This document shows positions 41,689 through 48,796 of a stretch of DNA of 48,796 nucleotides, one piece after another; positions within the stretch are counted from its first letter, which is position 1; every line of letters starts with the position of its first letter. The translations under genes and the position numbers were made by a program. Below the pieces are notes generated by a model, which worked only from the letters and a program-made list of their open reading frames with translations, did not search any database and had not been told where the DNA came from. The DNA is from an uncultured Telmatospirillum sp. (GTDB taxonomy: Bacteria > Pseudomonadota > Alphaproteobacteria > Rhodospirillales > Magnetospirillaceae), in assembly GCA_903858635.1 (NCBI GenBank), contig CAIOJO010000385.1:1-48796 (forward strand), in the 5' to 3' direction.

Positions 41689-42630
41689 TCACGCCTTCTC
41701 CGCCGGCCCGGGATAGAGGCGCCATGCCTCGGGCAGTTTGGCCACCGCATCGGCGATGACTTCGACCAGCAGCGCCCGCACCACCTGTTCGGCCTTCGAC
41801 GGCACCCGGCGCTGCGACGAGACCAGCAGCAAGGTACGGGTAATCGGCGGATCGACGATCCGCCGGGCCACCAGATGGCCGTCCGCCACCTGGCGCTGCA
41901 CCAGGCAAAACGGCAGGATGGTCGGGCTGAGATCGAGTTCGGCGAATTCGCGCGCCGCCAAGACCGAACGCATCTCGAACAGGATGTCGACCGGCTTGCC
42001 GGCTTCCGCCGCCTTTTGTTCGATCATGCGGCGCACCCCGGAAGAAAAGCCGGGAATGCATAGACGATGATCCATCACTTCGCTGAACGGAATTGGTCCG
42101 CTGTTCTTGCAGGCGGCGGCGTTCTGGACGAAGAACAGATCTTCGACCAACAAGGGCGTCGTGACGAACTGCTTGGCTGCCGGCGCATCGAAGGCCAACG
42201 CCAGGTCGAGTTGGCCCGACTGCACCCATTCGGTCAGCACGTTGCTGCGGTCTTCCACCAGGTTCAGCGAGATCTCCGGATAGCGGCTCCGACAGAGGCC
42301 GAGCAACGGCGCCGCCAGGATGACGATGACCGAGGACGGCATGCCGACCACCAGACGGCCGCGCGGCGGGCCCGAGGAATCGGCCACCTGGCGTTTGGCT
42401 TCCTCGGTCAAGGCCAGGATGCGCCGCGCATAGTCCACCAGCTGCAGCCCCGGTTCGGTAGGCTCGACGCCGCGCGACGAGCGCAGCAGCAGCGCGACGC
42501 AAAGCTCGCTTTCCAGGTTGCGCACGTGATAGCTGAGCGCCGTCTGCGCCACATTGAGGCGCTGTGCCGCCTTGGTGAAGCTCTTGAACTCCACGACGCT
42601 CAAGAAATAGACCAGTTGGCGGATATCCAA
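41689..42630 (-). CDS. LysR-family transcriptional regulator
   Basis: A 313-residue LTTR. The winged helix-turn-helix is at residues about 1-60 (SFTKAAQRLNVAQTALSYHV, then VRNLESELCVALLLRSS). The effector domain starts at GRLVVGMPSSVIVILAAPLL and includes the VEDRSNVLTEWVQSGQLDLAL segment (two adjacent motifs). A TTG start at 42630 (LDIRQLVYFL) is chosen because AAGGAG lies 9 nt upstream and the family normally begins MDxRQLxYF; the ATG-initiated form at 42756 would overlap the aat start and add 42 non-conserved residues. It reads toward the eutA-like operon and probably controls it; the effector is unknown. Confidence 0.88.
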   Translation of the reverse strand: MDIRQLVYFLSVVEFKSFTKAAQRLNVAQTALSYHVRNLESELCVALLLRSSRGVEPTEPGLQLVDYARRILALTEEAKRQVADSSGPPRGRLVVGMPSSVIVILAAPLLGLCRSRYPEISLNLVEDRSNVLTEWVQSGQLDLALAFDAPAAKQFVTTPLLVEDLFFVQNAAACKNSGPIPFSEVMDHRLCIPGFSSGVRRMIEQKAAEAGKPVDILFEMRSVLAAREFAELDLSPTILPFCLVQRQVADGHLVARRIVDPPITRTLLLVSSQRRVPSKAEQVVRALLVEVIADAVAKLPEAWRLYPGPAEKA

Positions 42631-42682
42631 GGGAAGGCTCCTTTGCCCCCCCGAGTCTAAAGGACTGGACGACCGCCGCAAG

Positions 42683-42694
42683 CATCGATCGATG
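42683..42694. promoter_or_regulatory. 12-bp perfect palindrome between lysR and aat
   Basis: CATCGATCGATG lies in the 124-bp divergent spacer, about 55 bp from the LysR start. It could be an LTTR autoregulatory site, though its core lacks the exact T-N11-A spacing seen in many such sites. Confidence 0.3.
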
Positions 42695-42754
42695 ATCCCC
42701 GTTGCCAAAAGAGGCTTTCGGCGACATATCCAACTGGGACAAGAGGGATCCGAC

Positions 42755-43414
42755 ATGGCGTCACGCCTGACACCCGACCAGTTGCTGCGCGCCTACGCGT
42801 TGGGCGTATTCCCGATGGCGCGGCATCGCGAGGACGAGCGGCTGTTCTGGATCGACCCGGAAGAGCGCGGCATCCTGCCGCTGGACCACTTCCACCTGCC
42901 CCGCTCGCTGAAGAAGACGCTGAAGCGCGAGGTGTTCGTCGTGCGCTGCGATTCCGCCTTCGAGGAGGTCATGTCCCGTTGCGCCGAACCGGCTCCCGAC
43001 CGGCCGGAAACCTGGATCAACCGCGAGATCCTGCGCCTGTTCGTGCAACTGCACGAGGTCGGGCTGGCGCACAGCGTCGAGACCTGGCTGGGCGACGAGC
43101 TGGTCGGCGGGCTGTACGGCTTGTCGCTGGGCAGCGCGTTCTTCGGCGAAAGCATGTTCAGCCGGGTCGCCGACGCCAGCAAGGTGGCGCTGGCCCATCT
43201 GGTCGCCCGCCTGAGGAAGGGCGGCTACACCCTCTTGGACACCCAGTTCGTCACCGAGCATCTGGCCCAGTTCGGCGCCGTCGAGGTACGGCGCCACGAC
43301 TATCTGCAGCTGCTGGCCGAGGCCCTCGAACGGGGCGCCACCTTCTATGGCGACTTGGGCGTCGACGAGGTCTTGGCGTTGCTGTCCTCGCAGTCCAGCA
43401 CCCAGATATCGTAG
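42755..43414 (+). CDS. aat: Leucyl/phenylalanyl-tRNA-protein transferase
   Basis: A 219-residue cytoplasmic enzyme that adds Leu or Phe to N-terminal Arg or Lys for the N-end-rule pathway. The N-terminal LTPDQLLRAYALGVFPMA, RLFWIDPEERGILPLDHFHLPRSL (in two parts), the core GLAHSVETWLGDELVGGLYG and FFGESMFSRVADASKVAL, and TLLDTQFVTEHLAQFGA are diagnostic. The ATG at 42755 matches the family start; an upstream in-frame ATG (42692) is rejected. Its 3' end overlaps the convergent DUF2155 gene by 70 bp. Confidence 0.95.
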   Translation: MASRLTPDQLLRAYALGVFPMARHREDERLFWIDPEERGILPLDHFHLPRSLKKTLKREVFVVRCDSAFEEVMSRCAEPAPDRPETWINREILRLFVQLHEVGLAHSVETWLGDELVGGLYGLSLGSAFFGESMFSRVADASKVALAHLVARLRKGGYTLLDTQFVTEHLAQFGAVEVRRHDYLQLLAEALERGATFYGDLGVDEVLALLSSQSSTQIS

Positions 43415-43761
43415 ACCGGGTGCTCGAGGGCCGACAGCGCCGGGCTCGAGGCGAACATCCAGCCGCGGAACAGGCTGGCCGCCGCTTCCCCCGCCTTGAT
43501 CTCCCAGACGTCGAGAAAGGCCGCCGCTTCCGGCTGCTCCTCGGGCGGCCGCTTGCGGCAGGTCCGGGCAATGATTTCCAGGGTGCCGAAATGCACGGTC
43601 GACCCGACCGGCGCCTCGATGGTCATGACCCGCCCGGTCACCTTGTCGAGGCCCTGCAGGATGGCCGTGTCGAATACCAGGTCGGCGGCACGGCCGGCCC
43701 CCGGCCAGACGACGCTGCCGAGCAGGGCGAGGGCGAGAACGGGCAGCCGCCCGCGCGTCAC
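43345..43761 (-). CDS. DUF2155 exported protein
   Basis: A 138-residue protein with a signal peptide ending at GRA-AD (about 25) and the DUF2155 core: ILQGLDKVTGRVMTIEAPVG, FGTLEIIARTC, FLDVWE and the WMFASSPALSALEHPVYDIW region (FRGWMFASSPAL). It is a small periplasmic alphaproteobacterial protein of unknown role, usually beside aat and the NDUFA12 gene. The start is a GTG in a GTGA overlap with the upstream mlaD-like gene. Its last 70 bp lie on the opposite strand of the aat 3' end. Confidence 0.88.
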   Translation of the reverse strand: MTRGRLPVLALALLGSVVWPGAGRAADLVFDTAILQGLDKVTGRVMTIEAPVGSTVHFGTLEIIARTCRKRPPEEQPEAAAFLDVWEIKAGEAAASLFRGWMFASSPALSALEHPVYDIWVLDCEDSNAKTSSTPKSP

Positions 43762-44327
43762 TGGGCCTTCCCTTCGCCCGCCGCCGCCGGCGGCGTCGGT
43801 GCGGCGGCCGGCGGCGTCGGCGGTGTCGGTGTCGCGGCGGGCGGCGTCGGCGGTGTCGGTGTCGCGGAAGACTTGGCCGGACCATTGTCGGTGGCGAGGA
43901 AGATGATCTGCCCGACCATTTCCTCGAGCGACTTGTAGTTCTTGGTGTTGGCGATGGTCCCGCCGGGAGCGATGGTCTGCGTGCTGCGGCCGGGCTGCAG
44001 CTTGACGAACTTGCTGCCGAGCAGCCCCTCGCTATCGACCACCGCGACGGTATCCACCGGCAGATGCACCGAAGGCGTGATCGTCATGCGGATCACGGCG
44101 TTGAAGGTGCTGGGATCGATCTGCTGATCGATCACCGTTCCCACCTTGATGCCGTTGATGCGGACGTCGCCGCCATTGGGCAAGCCGCCGACGCTGGCGA
44201 AGGCGGCCGACAGCGTGTAGCCCTTGACCGCGCCCAGATCGGCCTGCGAATAGGCGAAGACCAGGAAGAACGCGGCGACCAACAGCACCACGCCCCCCAT
44301 GATGGTCTCGATAAGGTTTCTGCCCAT
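43758..44327 (-). CDS. MlaD-family lipid transport protein, copy 1
   Basis: A 189-residue MCE-domain protein anchored by one N-terminal helix (TIMGGVVLLVAAFFLVFAYS). The MCE domain (about 38-125) contains LSAAFASVGGLPNGGDVRINGIKVGTV (in two motifs: FASVGGLPNG, DVRINGIKVG), the central pore loop and VDSEGLLGSKFVKLQPG. MlaD hexamers carry phospholipids across the periplasm with an MlaFEB ABC unit, which is not in this window. The tail after 145 is a Pro/Thr/Ala repeat (PTPPTPPAA), encoded by a short tandem at about 43785-43865. It is directly downstream of a second copy. Confidence 0.9.
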   Translation of the reverse strand: MGRNLIETIMGGVVLLVAAFFLVFAYSQADLGAVKGYTLSAAFASVGGLPNGGDVRINGIKVGTVIDQQIDPSTFNAVIRMTITPSVHLPVDTVAVVDSEGLLGSKFVKLQPGRSTQTIAPGGTIANTKNYKSLEEMVGQIIFLATDNGPAKSSATPTPPTPPAATPTPPTPPAAAPTPPAAAGEGKAQ

Positions 44328-44343
44328 TGGGCCTCTCCCGCGG

Positions 44344-44844
44344 TTACTGACCGGCAGCCTTGCCGCTGCCTGGTGGCGGCGTGGCGTCGTTACGCTTCGC
44401 CTCGCCCTGCGCGATGATCAGCTCGAGCAGATCCTGCACGTTCATGGAGTCCTGCGTGTAGCGTATCTGCTGGCCCGGTTTGAGATTGTCCTCGTCGGCC
44501 CCGGGCTGCAGGGAAATATATTTGGCGCCGAGCAATCCGTCGGTCTGGATCACCGCCGCACTGTCGTCGGGCAATTCGATCGAAGGCGGCAGCCGCATGG
44601 TGACCACCGCCCGGAAGCGATCGTCCAGCGACTGGGCCACCACCCGGCCGATACTCACGCCGGACAGCCGCACATCACTGCCCAGACCGATGCCATCCGC
44701 TTTGTTGAAGGCGGCGGTCAGATTGTAGCCGGCCGTCGAGGCGCGGCCGCCCACCCCATAATAGGCAAGGACCAGAAGAGCGGCCCCGATCAGGATGACA
44801 CCGGCACCGATGACGGTGTCCCGGTCGGCAGTGTCCAACGCCAT
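44344..44844 (-). CDS. MlaD-family lipid transport protein, copy 2
   Basis: A 166-residue MCE-domain protein with one N-terminal helix (IGAGVILIGAALLVLAYYGV). The MCE domain shows AFNKADGIGLGSDVRLSGVSIG, then IQTDGLLGAKYISLQPGADE. It differs from copy 1 along its whole length, so the duplication is old. It lies 17 bp after the NDUFA12-like gene and 16 bp before copy 1. The C-terminal tail is short. The ATG at 44844 follows family length; longer in-frame forms would overlap the NDUFA12 gene. Confidence 0.9.
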   Translation of the reverse strand: MALDTADRDTVIGAGVILIGAALLVLAYYGVGGRASTAGYNLTAAFNKADGIGLGSDVRLSGVSIGRVVAQSLDDRFRAVVTMRLPPSIELPDDSAAVIQTDGLLGAKYISLQPGADEDNLKPGQQIRYTQDSMNVQDLLELIIAQGEAKRNDATPPPGSGKAAGQ

Positions 44845-44861
44845 CCGTCGGGTCCCGATGG

Positions 44862-45212
44862 TCAGGGCTGCCACGCCTCGTAATCGCCGGTTGCCGTCTG
44901 GCGCTCGCCGCCGCGGCGGTCGTGCCCGGCGGGAAGATAGGCGTCGGCGGTGCCGGTCAGATTGGGCTGGTGCGGCTTCACCCACGGCTTGTCGGTGGGG
45001 GGCGCCAGCGGCTCGTCGACCGTGTAGTGCAGCCAGGCATGCCATTCCGGCGGCACGCGCGACGCTTCGGCCACACCGTTGTACATCACCCAGCGACGGG
45101 GCGACCGATAGCCCTGCAGTTTGGTGCGCTCGATATAGTAGCGATTGCCTTGCTGGTCGGTCCCGACCAGCTTGCCCTTGGCCCAGGTAAAGAGGCGTGT
45201 GCCGATGGTCAT
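44862..45212 (-). CDS. NDUFA12-family complex I accessory protein
   Basis: A 116-residue protein of the NADH:ubiquinone oxidoreductase 17.2-kDa subunit family (NDUFA12/B17.2), found in alphaproteobacteria and mitochondria. The core is LVGTDQQGNRYYIERT, RRWVMYNGVAEASRVPPEWHAWLHY (as two motifs) and the C-terminal PNLTGTADAYLPAGHDR. It associates with complex I on the membrane's cytoplasmic side. AAGGG lies 8 nt upstream of the ATG. It begins a four-gene operon NDUFA12 - mlaD - mlaD - DUF2155. Confidence 0.93.
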   Translation of the reverse strand: MTIGTRLFTWAKGKLVGTDQQGNRYYIERTKLQGYRSPRRWVMYNGVAEASRVPPEWHAWLHYTVDEPLAPPTDKPWVKPHQPNLTGTADAYLPAGHDRRGGERQTATGDYEAWQP

Positions 45213-45375
45213 CTCGGATCCCTTGCACCCAAAAAAGCGCTCTTGGTGACGGACGTGTTCGGTGGAAGGGAATATGGCAAATGCTTGAACCGCCGTCTAG
45301 AGCCGCCGCGCAACCGGCCCGCCTTTCCTACGTCGCCCACCTGCAGCGCGGTGCATCGACGGCGATCGAAGCAAC

Positions 45376-45598
45376 GCGGACGGACACGGACGCGCGCGTC
45401 GCGCGCCCACGGACCAGCACGGATCGTTAGCGCCGCAGGCATTCCTTGAACGGCACGGCCCTGCCGTCGGGCCGTATTGCCTGCGGCGCAAGTCCTGGTC
45501 CGTGTCCGTCCGCGGTCGTCCGTGTCCGTCCGTGTTACCATCGCCCATCCCGCCGGATCGACGTCCCTTGGTGGGCTTGGTGGTCTTGGTGGTTGAAC
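45376..45598. repeat. Nested GTCCGTG-class palindrome and CTTGGTGG array
   Basis: Outer arms 45376-45391 and 45498-45513 are perfect over 16 bp (GCGGACGGACACGGAC and complement). Inside lie perfect 12-bp arms GCGCCGCAGGCA / TGCCTGCGGCGC (45430-45441, 45478-45489) and a 7-bp stem ACGGCCC/GGGCCGT (45455-45475). More GTCCGTG units run to about 45536. A CTTGGTGG iteration ending GGTTGAAC lies at 45567-45598 without a clear partner arm. The region 45213-45670 shows no gene. Confidence 0.85.
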
Positions 45599-45676
45599 AG
45601 ACCCCCGCCCCTTTTCCGGCAAATCGCCCCCGATACCACATCCTGTGTTTGCTGCACCGCACACATCAAAATGCTG

Positions 45677-45741
45677 TTGAACATAGGTTAACGTTGTCAT
45701 ACCGTGTGGGTTCGTCAGCGTGAGACCACAACATATGGTGC
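45677..45741 (+). promoter_or_regulatory. Candidate nrdJ promoter with NrdR-box-like dyad
   Basis: TTGAAC (45677-45682), a 17-bp spacer and TACCGT (45700-45705) form a weak sigma-70-like promoter. Downstream, ACCACAACATATGGTG (about 45725-45740) resembles an NrdR box (ACACWATATATWGTGT) at roughly 12 of 16 positions. A weaker half-match ends in GTGT at 45704-45707. NrdR normally uses two boxes spaced by whole helical turns; the 34-bp spacing here is not ideal, so the call is tentative. Confidence 0.35.
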
Positions 45742-45818
45742 GCCCGGTCGCTTTGAATCGACCGGAATGCTGTGCCGAACCGTCTCTGCCGACCAACGTG
45801 AAGGGGGTGACAAACGCA

Positions 45819-48796
45819 ATGCGCATTCAACGTCAATTCACGTCCGCCGGATCCTCTCCCTACGACGACATCGGCTTCCGCGTCACGTCCAGCGAGATTC
45901 GCAACCCCGATGGGTCGATGGTGTTCTCGCAGGATAGCATCGAGGTTCCGGCAGAGTGGTCGCAGGTTGCATGCGACGTCCTCGCCCAGAAATACTTCCG
46001 CCGGGCCGGGGTGCCCGCCGCCGACGCGCTCGAGCCGGTCGCCGAAGAGGGGGTGCCCAGCTGGTTGTGGCGCCGCCGCGCCGCCGCCCACGCCAAGACC
46101 ACCGGCGAAACCTCGGCCAAGCAGGTGTTCGACCGCATGGCCGGCACCTGGACCTATTGGGGGTGGAAGGGCGGCTATTTCGACGCCGAGGATGATGCCC
46201 AGGCGTTCTATGACGAGATGCGCTCGATGCTGTGCCGGCAGATGGGTGCGCCCAACAGCCCGCAATGGTTCAACACCGGCCTCCACTGGGCCTATGGCAT
46301 CGACGGCCCGAGCCAGGGCCACCACTATGTCGATTTCCGCAGCGGCGAGCTGACCAAGTCGGCCAGTGCCTATGAGCATCCGCAGCCGCATGCCTGCTTC
46401 ATCCAGTCGATCAACGACGACCTGGTCAATGATGGCGGCATTATGGACCTGTGGGTGCGCGAAGCCCGCCTGTTCAAATACGGCTCGGGCACCGGCACCA
46501 ATTTCTCGGCCTTGCGCGGCGACGGCGAGAAGCTGTCGGGCGGCGGCCGGTCGTCCGGCCTGATGAGCTTCCTGAAGATCGGCGACCGCGCCGCCGGGGC
46601 CATCAAGTCGGGCGGCACGACGCGGCGCGCCGCCAAGATGGTGGTGGTCGACGTCGATCATCCGGACATCGAAAAGTTCATCAACTGGAAAGTGGTCGAA
46701 GAGCAGAAGGTGGCGGCCCTGGTCGCCGGCTCGCGCCTGGCCGACCAGACCCTGAACGGCATCATGGCGGCCTGCCGCAACTGGGACGGCGCCGCCGACA
46801 GCGACGACCAGTGGAACCCGAAGACCAACAAGGCGCTGAAGAAGGCGATCATCGCCGCCCGCAAGGCGATGATCCCCGAGAACTACGTGCAGCGCGTCAT
46901 CCAGTTCGCCCGCCAAGGCTACAGCGAAGTGAAGTTCCCGGTGTTCGACACCGATTGGGACGCCGAGGCCTATCTGACCGTGTCCGGCCAGAACTCGAAC
47001 AATTCGGTGCGCCTGACCGACGCCTTCCTGCAGGGTGTGCTGGACGACGGCGATTGGGAGCTGATCCGCCGCATCGACGGCAAGGTGGCGAAGACGGTGA
47101 AGGCCCGCGAGCTGTGGGAACAGATCGCCGAAGCGGCGTGGAGCTGCGCCGATCCGGGGCTGCAATTCGACACCACCATCAACGAGTGGCACACCTGCCC
47201 CAACTCGGGCCGCATCAACGCGTCGAATCCGTGCTCGGAATACATGTTCCTGGACGATACGGCATGCAATCTGGCCTCGTTGAACCTGATCACCTTCCGC
47301 CGCGACAACGGCAGCTTCGACGTCGAGGGCTTCCGCCATGCGGTGCGCCTGTGGACCGTGGTGCTGGAGATCTCGGTGCTGATGGCCCAGTTCCCGGCGC
47401 CGAAGATCGCCGAACTGTCCTATCGCTTCCGCACCCTCGGCCTCGGCTTCGCCAATATCGGCGGCCTGCTGATGGCCTCGGGCCTGCCTTACGACAGCGA
47501 TGCCGGCCGCTCCTACTGCGCCGCCATCACCGCGATGATGACCGGCGTCGCCTATGCCACCTCGGCCGAGATGGCCAAGGAGCTGGGCGCCTTCCCCGGC
47601 TTCGCCGAGAATGCCGATTCGATGCTCCGCGTCATCCGCAACCATCGGCGCGCCGCCTACGGCATGCCGGGCGGTTACGAGGGGCTGTCGACCCCGCCGG
47701 TACCGCTGGACGCCGAGACCTGCCCGGACGAGGACCTGGCGGTGGCCGCCCGCCAAGCCTGGGACGACGCCCTGGCCCTGGGTGAGGAGTTCGGCTATCG
47801 CAACGCCCAGGCCACGGTGGTGGCGCCCACCGGCACCATCGGCCTGGTGATGGACTGCGACACCACCGGCATCGAGCCCGATTTCGCCCTGGTCAAATTC
47901 AAGAAGCTGGCCGGCGGCGGCTATTTCAAGATCATCAACCGGATGGTGCCGCAGGCTCTCGAGACCCTGGGCTATGGTCCCGACGAAATCGAACTGATCA
48001 TCCGCTACGCGGTGGGCCACGGCACCCTCAAGGATGCCCCCCATGTCAACCACAAGGCCCTGTTGGCCATGGGTTTCGACGCGGTGACCCTGGAACGGCT
48101 GGACGCCGCGGTGGCCAGCGCTTTCGACATCCGCTTCGCCTTCAACAGGTTCATCCTGGGCGAATCCTTCTGCACCGAGGTCCTCGGCTTCAGCAAGGAG
48201 GATCTCGACGACTACAACTTCGACATGCTGGCCCGGCTCGGCTTTGCCAAGGAACTGATTGACGAGGCCAACACCTACGTCACCGGGGCGATGACCCTGG
48301 AAGGGGCGCCGGGTCTCAAGGCGCGGCATCTGCCGGTGTTCGATTGCGCCAGCCCCTGCGGCAAGATCGGCAAGCGCTATCTGCTGGTCGACAGCCATAT
48401 CCGCATGATGGCGGCGTCGCAGCCGTTCATCTCGGGGGCCATCTCGAAGACCATCAACATGGCCAATTCGGCCACCGTCGAGGATTGCAAGAACGCCTAT
48501 CTGCTGTCCTGGCGCCTCGGCCTGAAGGCCAATGCGCTGTATCGCGACGGCTCCAAGCTGTCGCAGCCGCTGCAGGCGACCCTGTTGGACGACGCCGGCG
48601 AGCTGGCCGAGGATCTGGCCGAGCAGCCGATGGCGGCGCGTGCCGAGATCGTCGCCGAACGCATCGTCGAGCGGATGATCGCCGCCCGCCGACGCCTGCC
48701 CGACCGCCGCAAGGGCTACACCCAGAAGGCCATCGTCGGCGGGCACAAGGTTTACCTGCGCACCGGCGAATCCGAGGACGGCAAGCTGGGCGAGAT
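45819..48796 (+). CDS. nrdJ: Vitamin B12-dependent (class II) ribonucleotide reductase, 3' truncated by window end
   Basis: An open frame of 992 codons to the window edge. It reduces ribonucleotides to deoxyribonucleotides using adenosylcobalamin. The N-terminus [17 protein letters not shown] and the text [24 protein letters not shown] (Cys near 190), [16 protein letters not shown] and [14 protein letters not shown] are class II signatures. The thiyl-radical Cys lies in [11 protein letters not shown] near 469, and [20 protein letters not shown] near 670 is the NrdJ substrate-loop text. AAGGGGGTGA lies 8 nt before the ATG. Family members are about 1200 residues, so the C-terminal Cys tail is missing from view. 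No cobalamin riboswitch is visible upstream. Confidence 0.94.
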   Translation, partial: MRIQRQFTSAGSSPYDDIGFRVTSSEIRNPDGSMVFSQDSIEVPAEWSQVACDVLAQKYFRRAGVPAADALEPVAEEGVPSWLWRRRAAAHAKTTGETSAKQVFDRMAGTWTYWGWKGGYFDAEDDAQAFYDEMRSMLCRQMGAPNSPQWFNTGLHWAYGIDGPSQGHHYVDFRSGELTKSASAYEHPQPHACFIQSINDDLVNDGGIMDLWVREARLFKYGSGTGTNFSALRGDGEKLSGGGRSSGLMSFLKIGDRAAGAIKSGGTTRRAAKMVVVDVDHPDIEKFINWKVVEEQKVAALVAGSRLADQTLNGIMAACRNWDGAADSDDQWNPKTNKALKKAIIAARKAMIPENYVQRVIQFARQGYSEVKFPVFDTDWDAEAYLTVSGQNSNNSVRLTDAFLQGVLDDGDWELIRRIDGKVAKTVKARELWEQIAEAAWSCADPGLQFDTTINEWHTCPNSGRINASNPCSEYMFLDDTACNLASLNLITFRRDNGSFDVEGFRHAVRLWTVVLEISVLMAQFPAPKIAELSYRFRTLGLGFANIGGLLMASGLPYDSDAGRSYCAAITAMMTGVAYATSAEMAKELGAFPGFAENADSMLRVIRNHRRAAYGMPGGYEGLSTPPVPLDAETCPDEDLAVAARQAWDDALALGEEFGYRNAQATVVAPTGTIGLVMDCDTTGIEPDFALVKFKKLAGGGYFKIINRMVPQALETLGYGPDEIELIIRYAVGHGTLKDAPHVNHKALLAMGFDAVTLERLDAAVASAFDIRFAFNRFILGESFCTEVLGFSKEDLDDYNFDMLARLGFAKELIDEANTYVTGAMTLEGAPGLKARHLPVFDCASPCGKIGKRYLLVDSHIRMMAASQPFISGAISKTINMANSATVEDCKNAYLLSWRLGLKANALYRDGSKLSQPLQATLLDDAGELAEDLAEQPMAARAEIVAERIVERMIAARRRLPDRRKGYTQKAIVGGHKVYLRTGESEDGKLGE

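Noticed and set aside
45600-45818. Cobalamin riboswitch before nrdJ
   Set aside because: No B12-box-like GCCACTG segment or the usual long multi-stem layout could be found in this short leader.
45666-48746. A 1026-codon open frame antisense to nrdJ
   Set aside because: It mirrors the class II reductase in a high-GC frame, is rich in Gly/Arg/His/Gln shadows and shows no family motif; the opposite strand carries clear NrdJ signatures.

Overview
The window reads as high-GC alphaproteobacterial chromosome, most likely Rhodospirillales (Magnetospirillum-like). This is inferred from gene content: NDUFA12, a DUF2155 protein, MlaD-type proteins, Aat and AccB/AccC in their usual neighbourhood, a group IV ornithine decarboxylase, a fused ThiS-ThiG protein and a B12-dependent ribonucleotide reductase. 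No 16S or other marker RNA is present, so the genus is not proven. I saw no tRNA, rRNA, transposase, integrase or CRISPR array.

Layout. 1-5.2 kb: an alpha/beta hydrolase, a TumE/TumA-type toxin-antitoxin pair, a two-gene ABC-2 exporter and an ACS-family MFS permease. 5.3-10.2 kb: a leftward envelope-glycan cluster (GT2, GT39-like and GH17 membrane proteins). 10.3-13.6 kb: a YciA-type thioesterase, parE behind a promoter that predicts a leaderless mRNA, and a LuxR-type regulator. 14-19.1 kb: two glutathione transferases with overlapping genes, a glycine-zipper lipoprotein with four 48-bp repeats, a fatty acid desaturase and an MFS exporter. 19.3-24.6 kb: a small ORF, an aminotransferase, a gamma-glutamyltransferase homologue lacking key catalytic residues, an M48 peptidase with TPRs, and a DsbA-family protein. 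25-28.2 kb: ornithine decarboxylase with a structured leader resembling the speF motif, then the ThiS-ThiG fusion.

28.2-45.2 kb holds the usual alphaproteobacterial block accB-accC ... aat-DUF2155-mlaD-mlaD-NDUFA12, but about 12.7 kb of accessory genes separate accC from aat. That cargo has two parts. The first is a self-contained type I secretion set: an HlyB-like ABC transporter, an HlyD-like adaptor and a 690-residue DUF4214 protein that is the probable cargo. The second is a LysR-controlled set: an EutA-like ATPase with no ethanolamine ammonia-lyase nearby, a bicupin protein, a Bug/TctC-type binding protein and an MFS permease. The window ends inside nrdJ.

The most unusual structural feature is a family of intergenic palindromes. 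Their arms are built from imperfect 8-9 nt iterations, and in several places palindromes of different unit sequence are nested two or three deep (about 7.3, 24.6, 41.5 and 45.4 kb; simpler forms at 30.0 and 36.1 kb). They sit only between genes, often beside gene ends. The orphan EutA/bicupin operon and the T1SS/DUF4214 pair are the best candidates for little-described biology.
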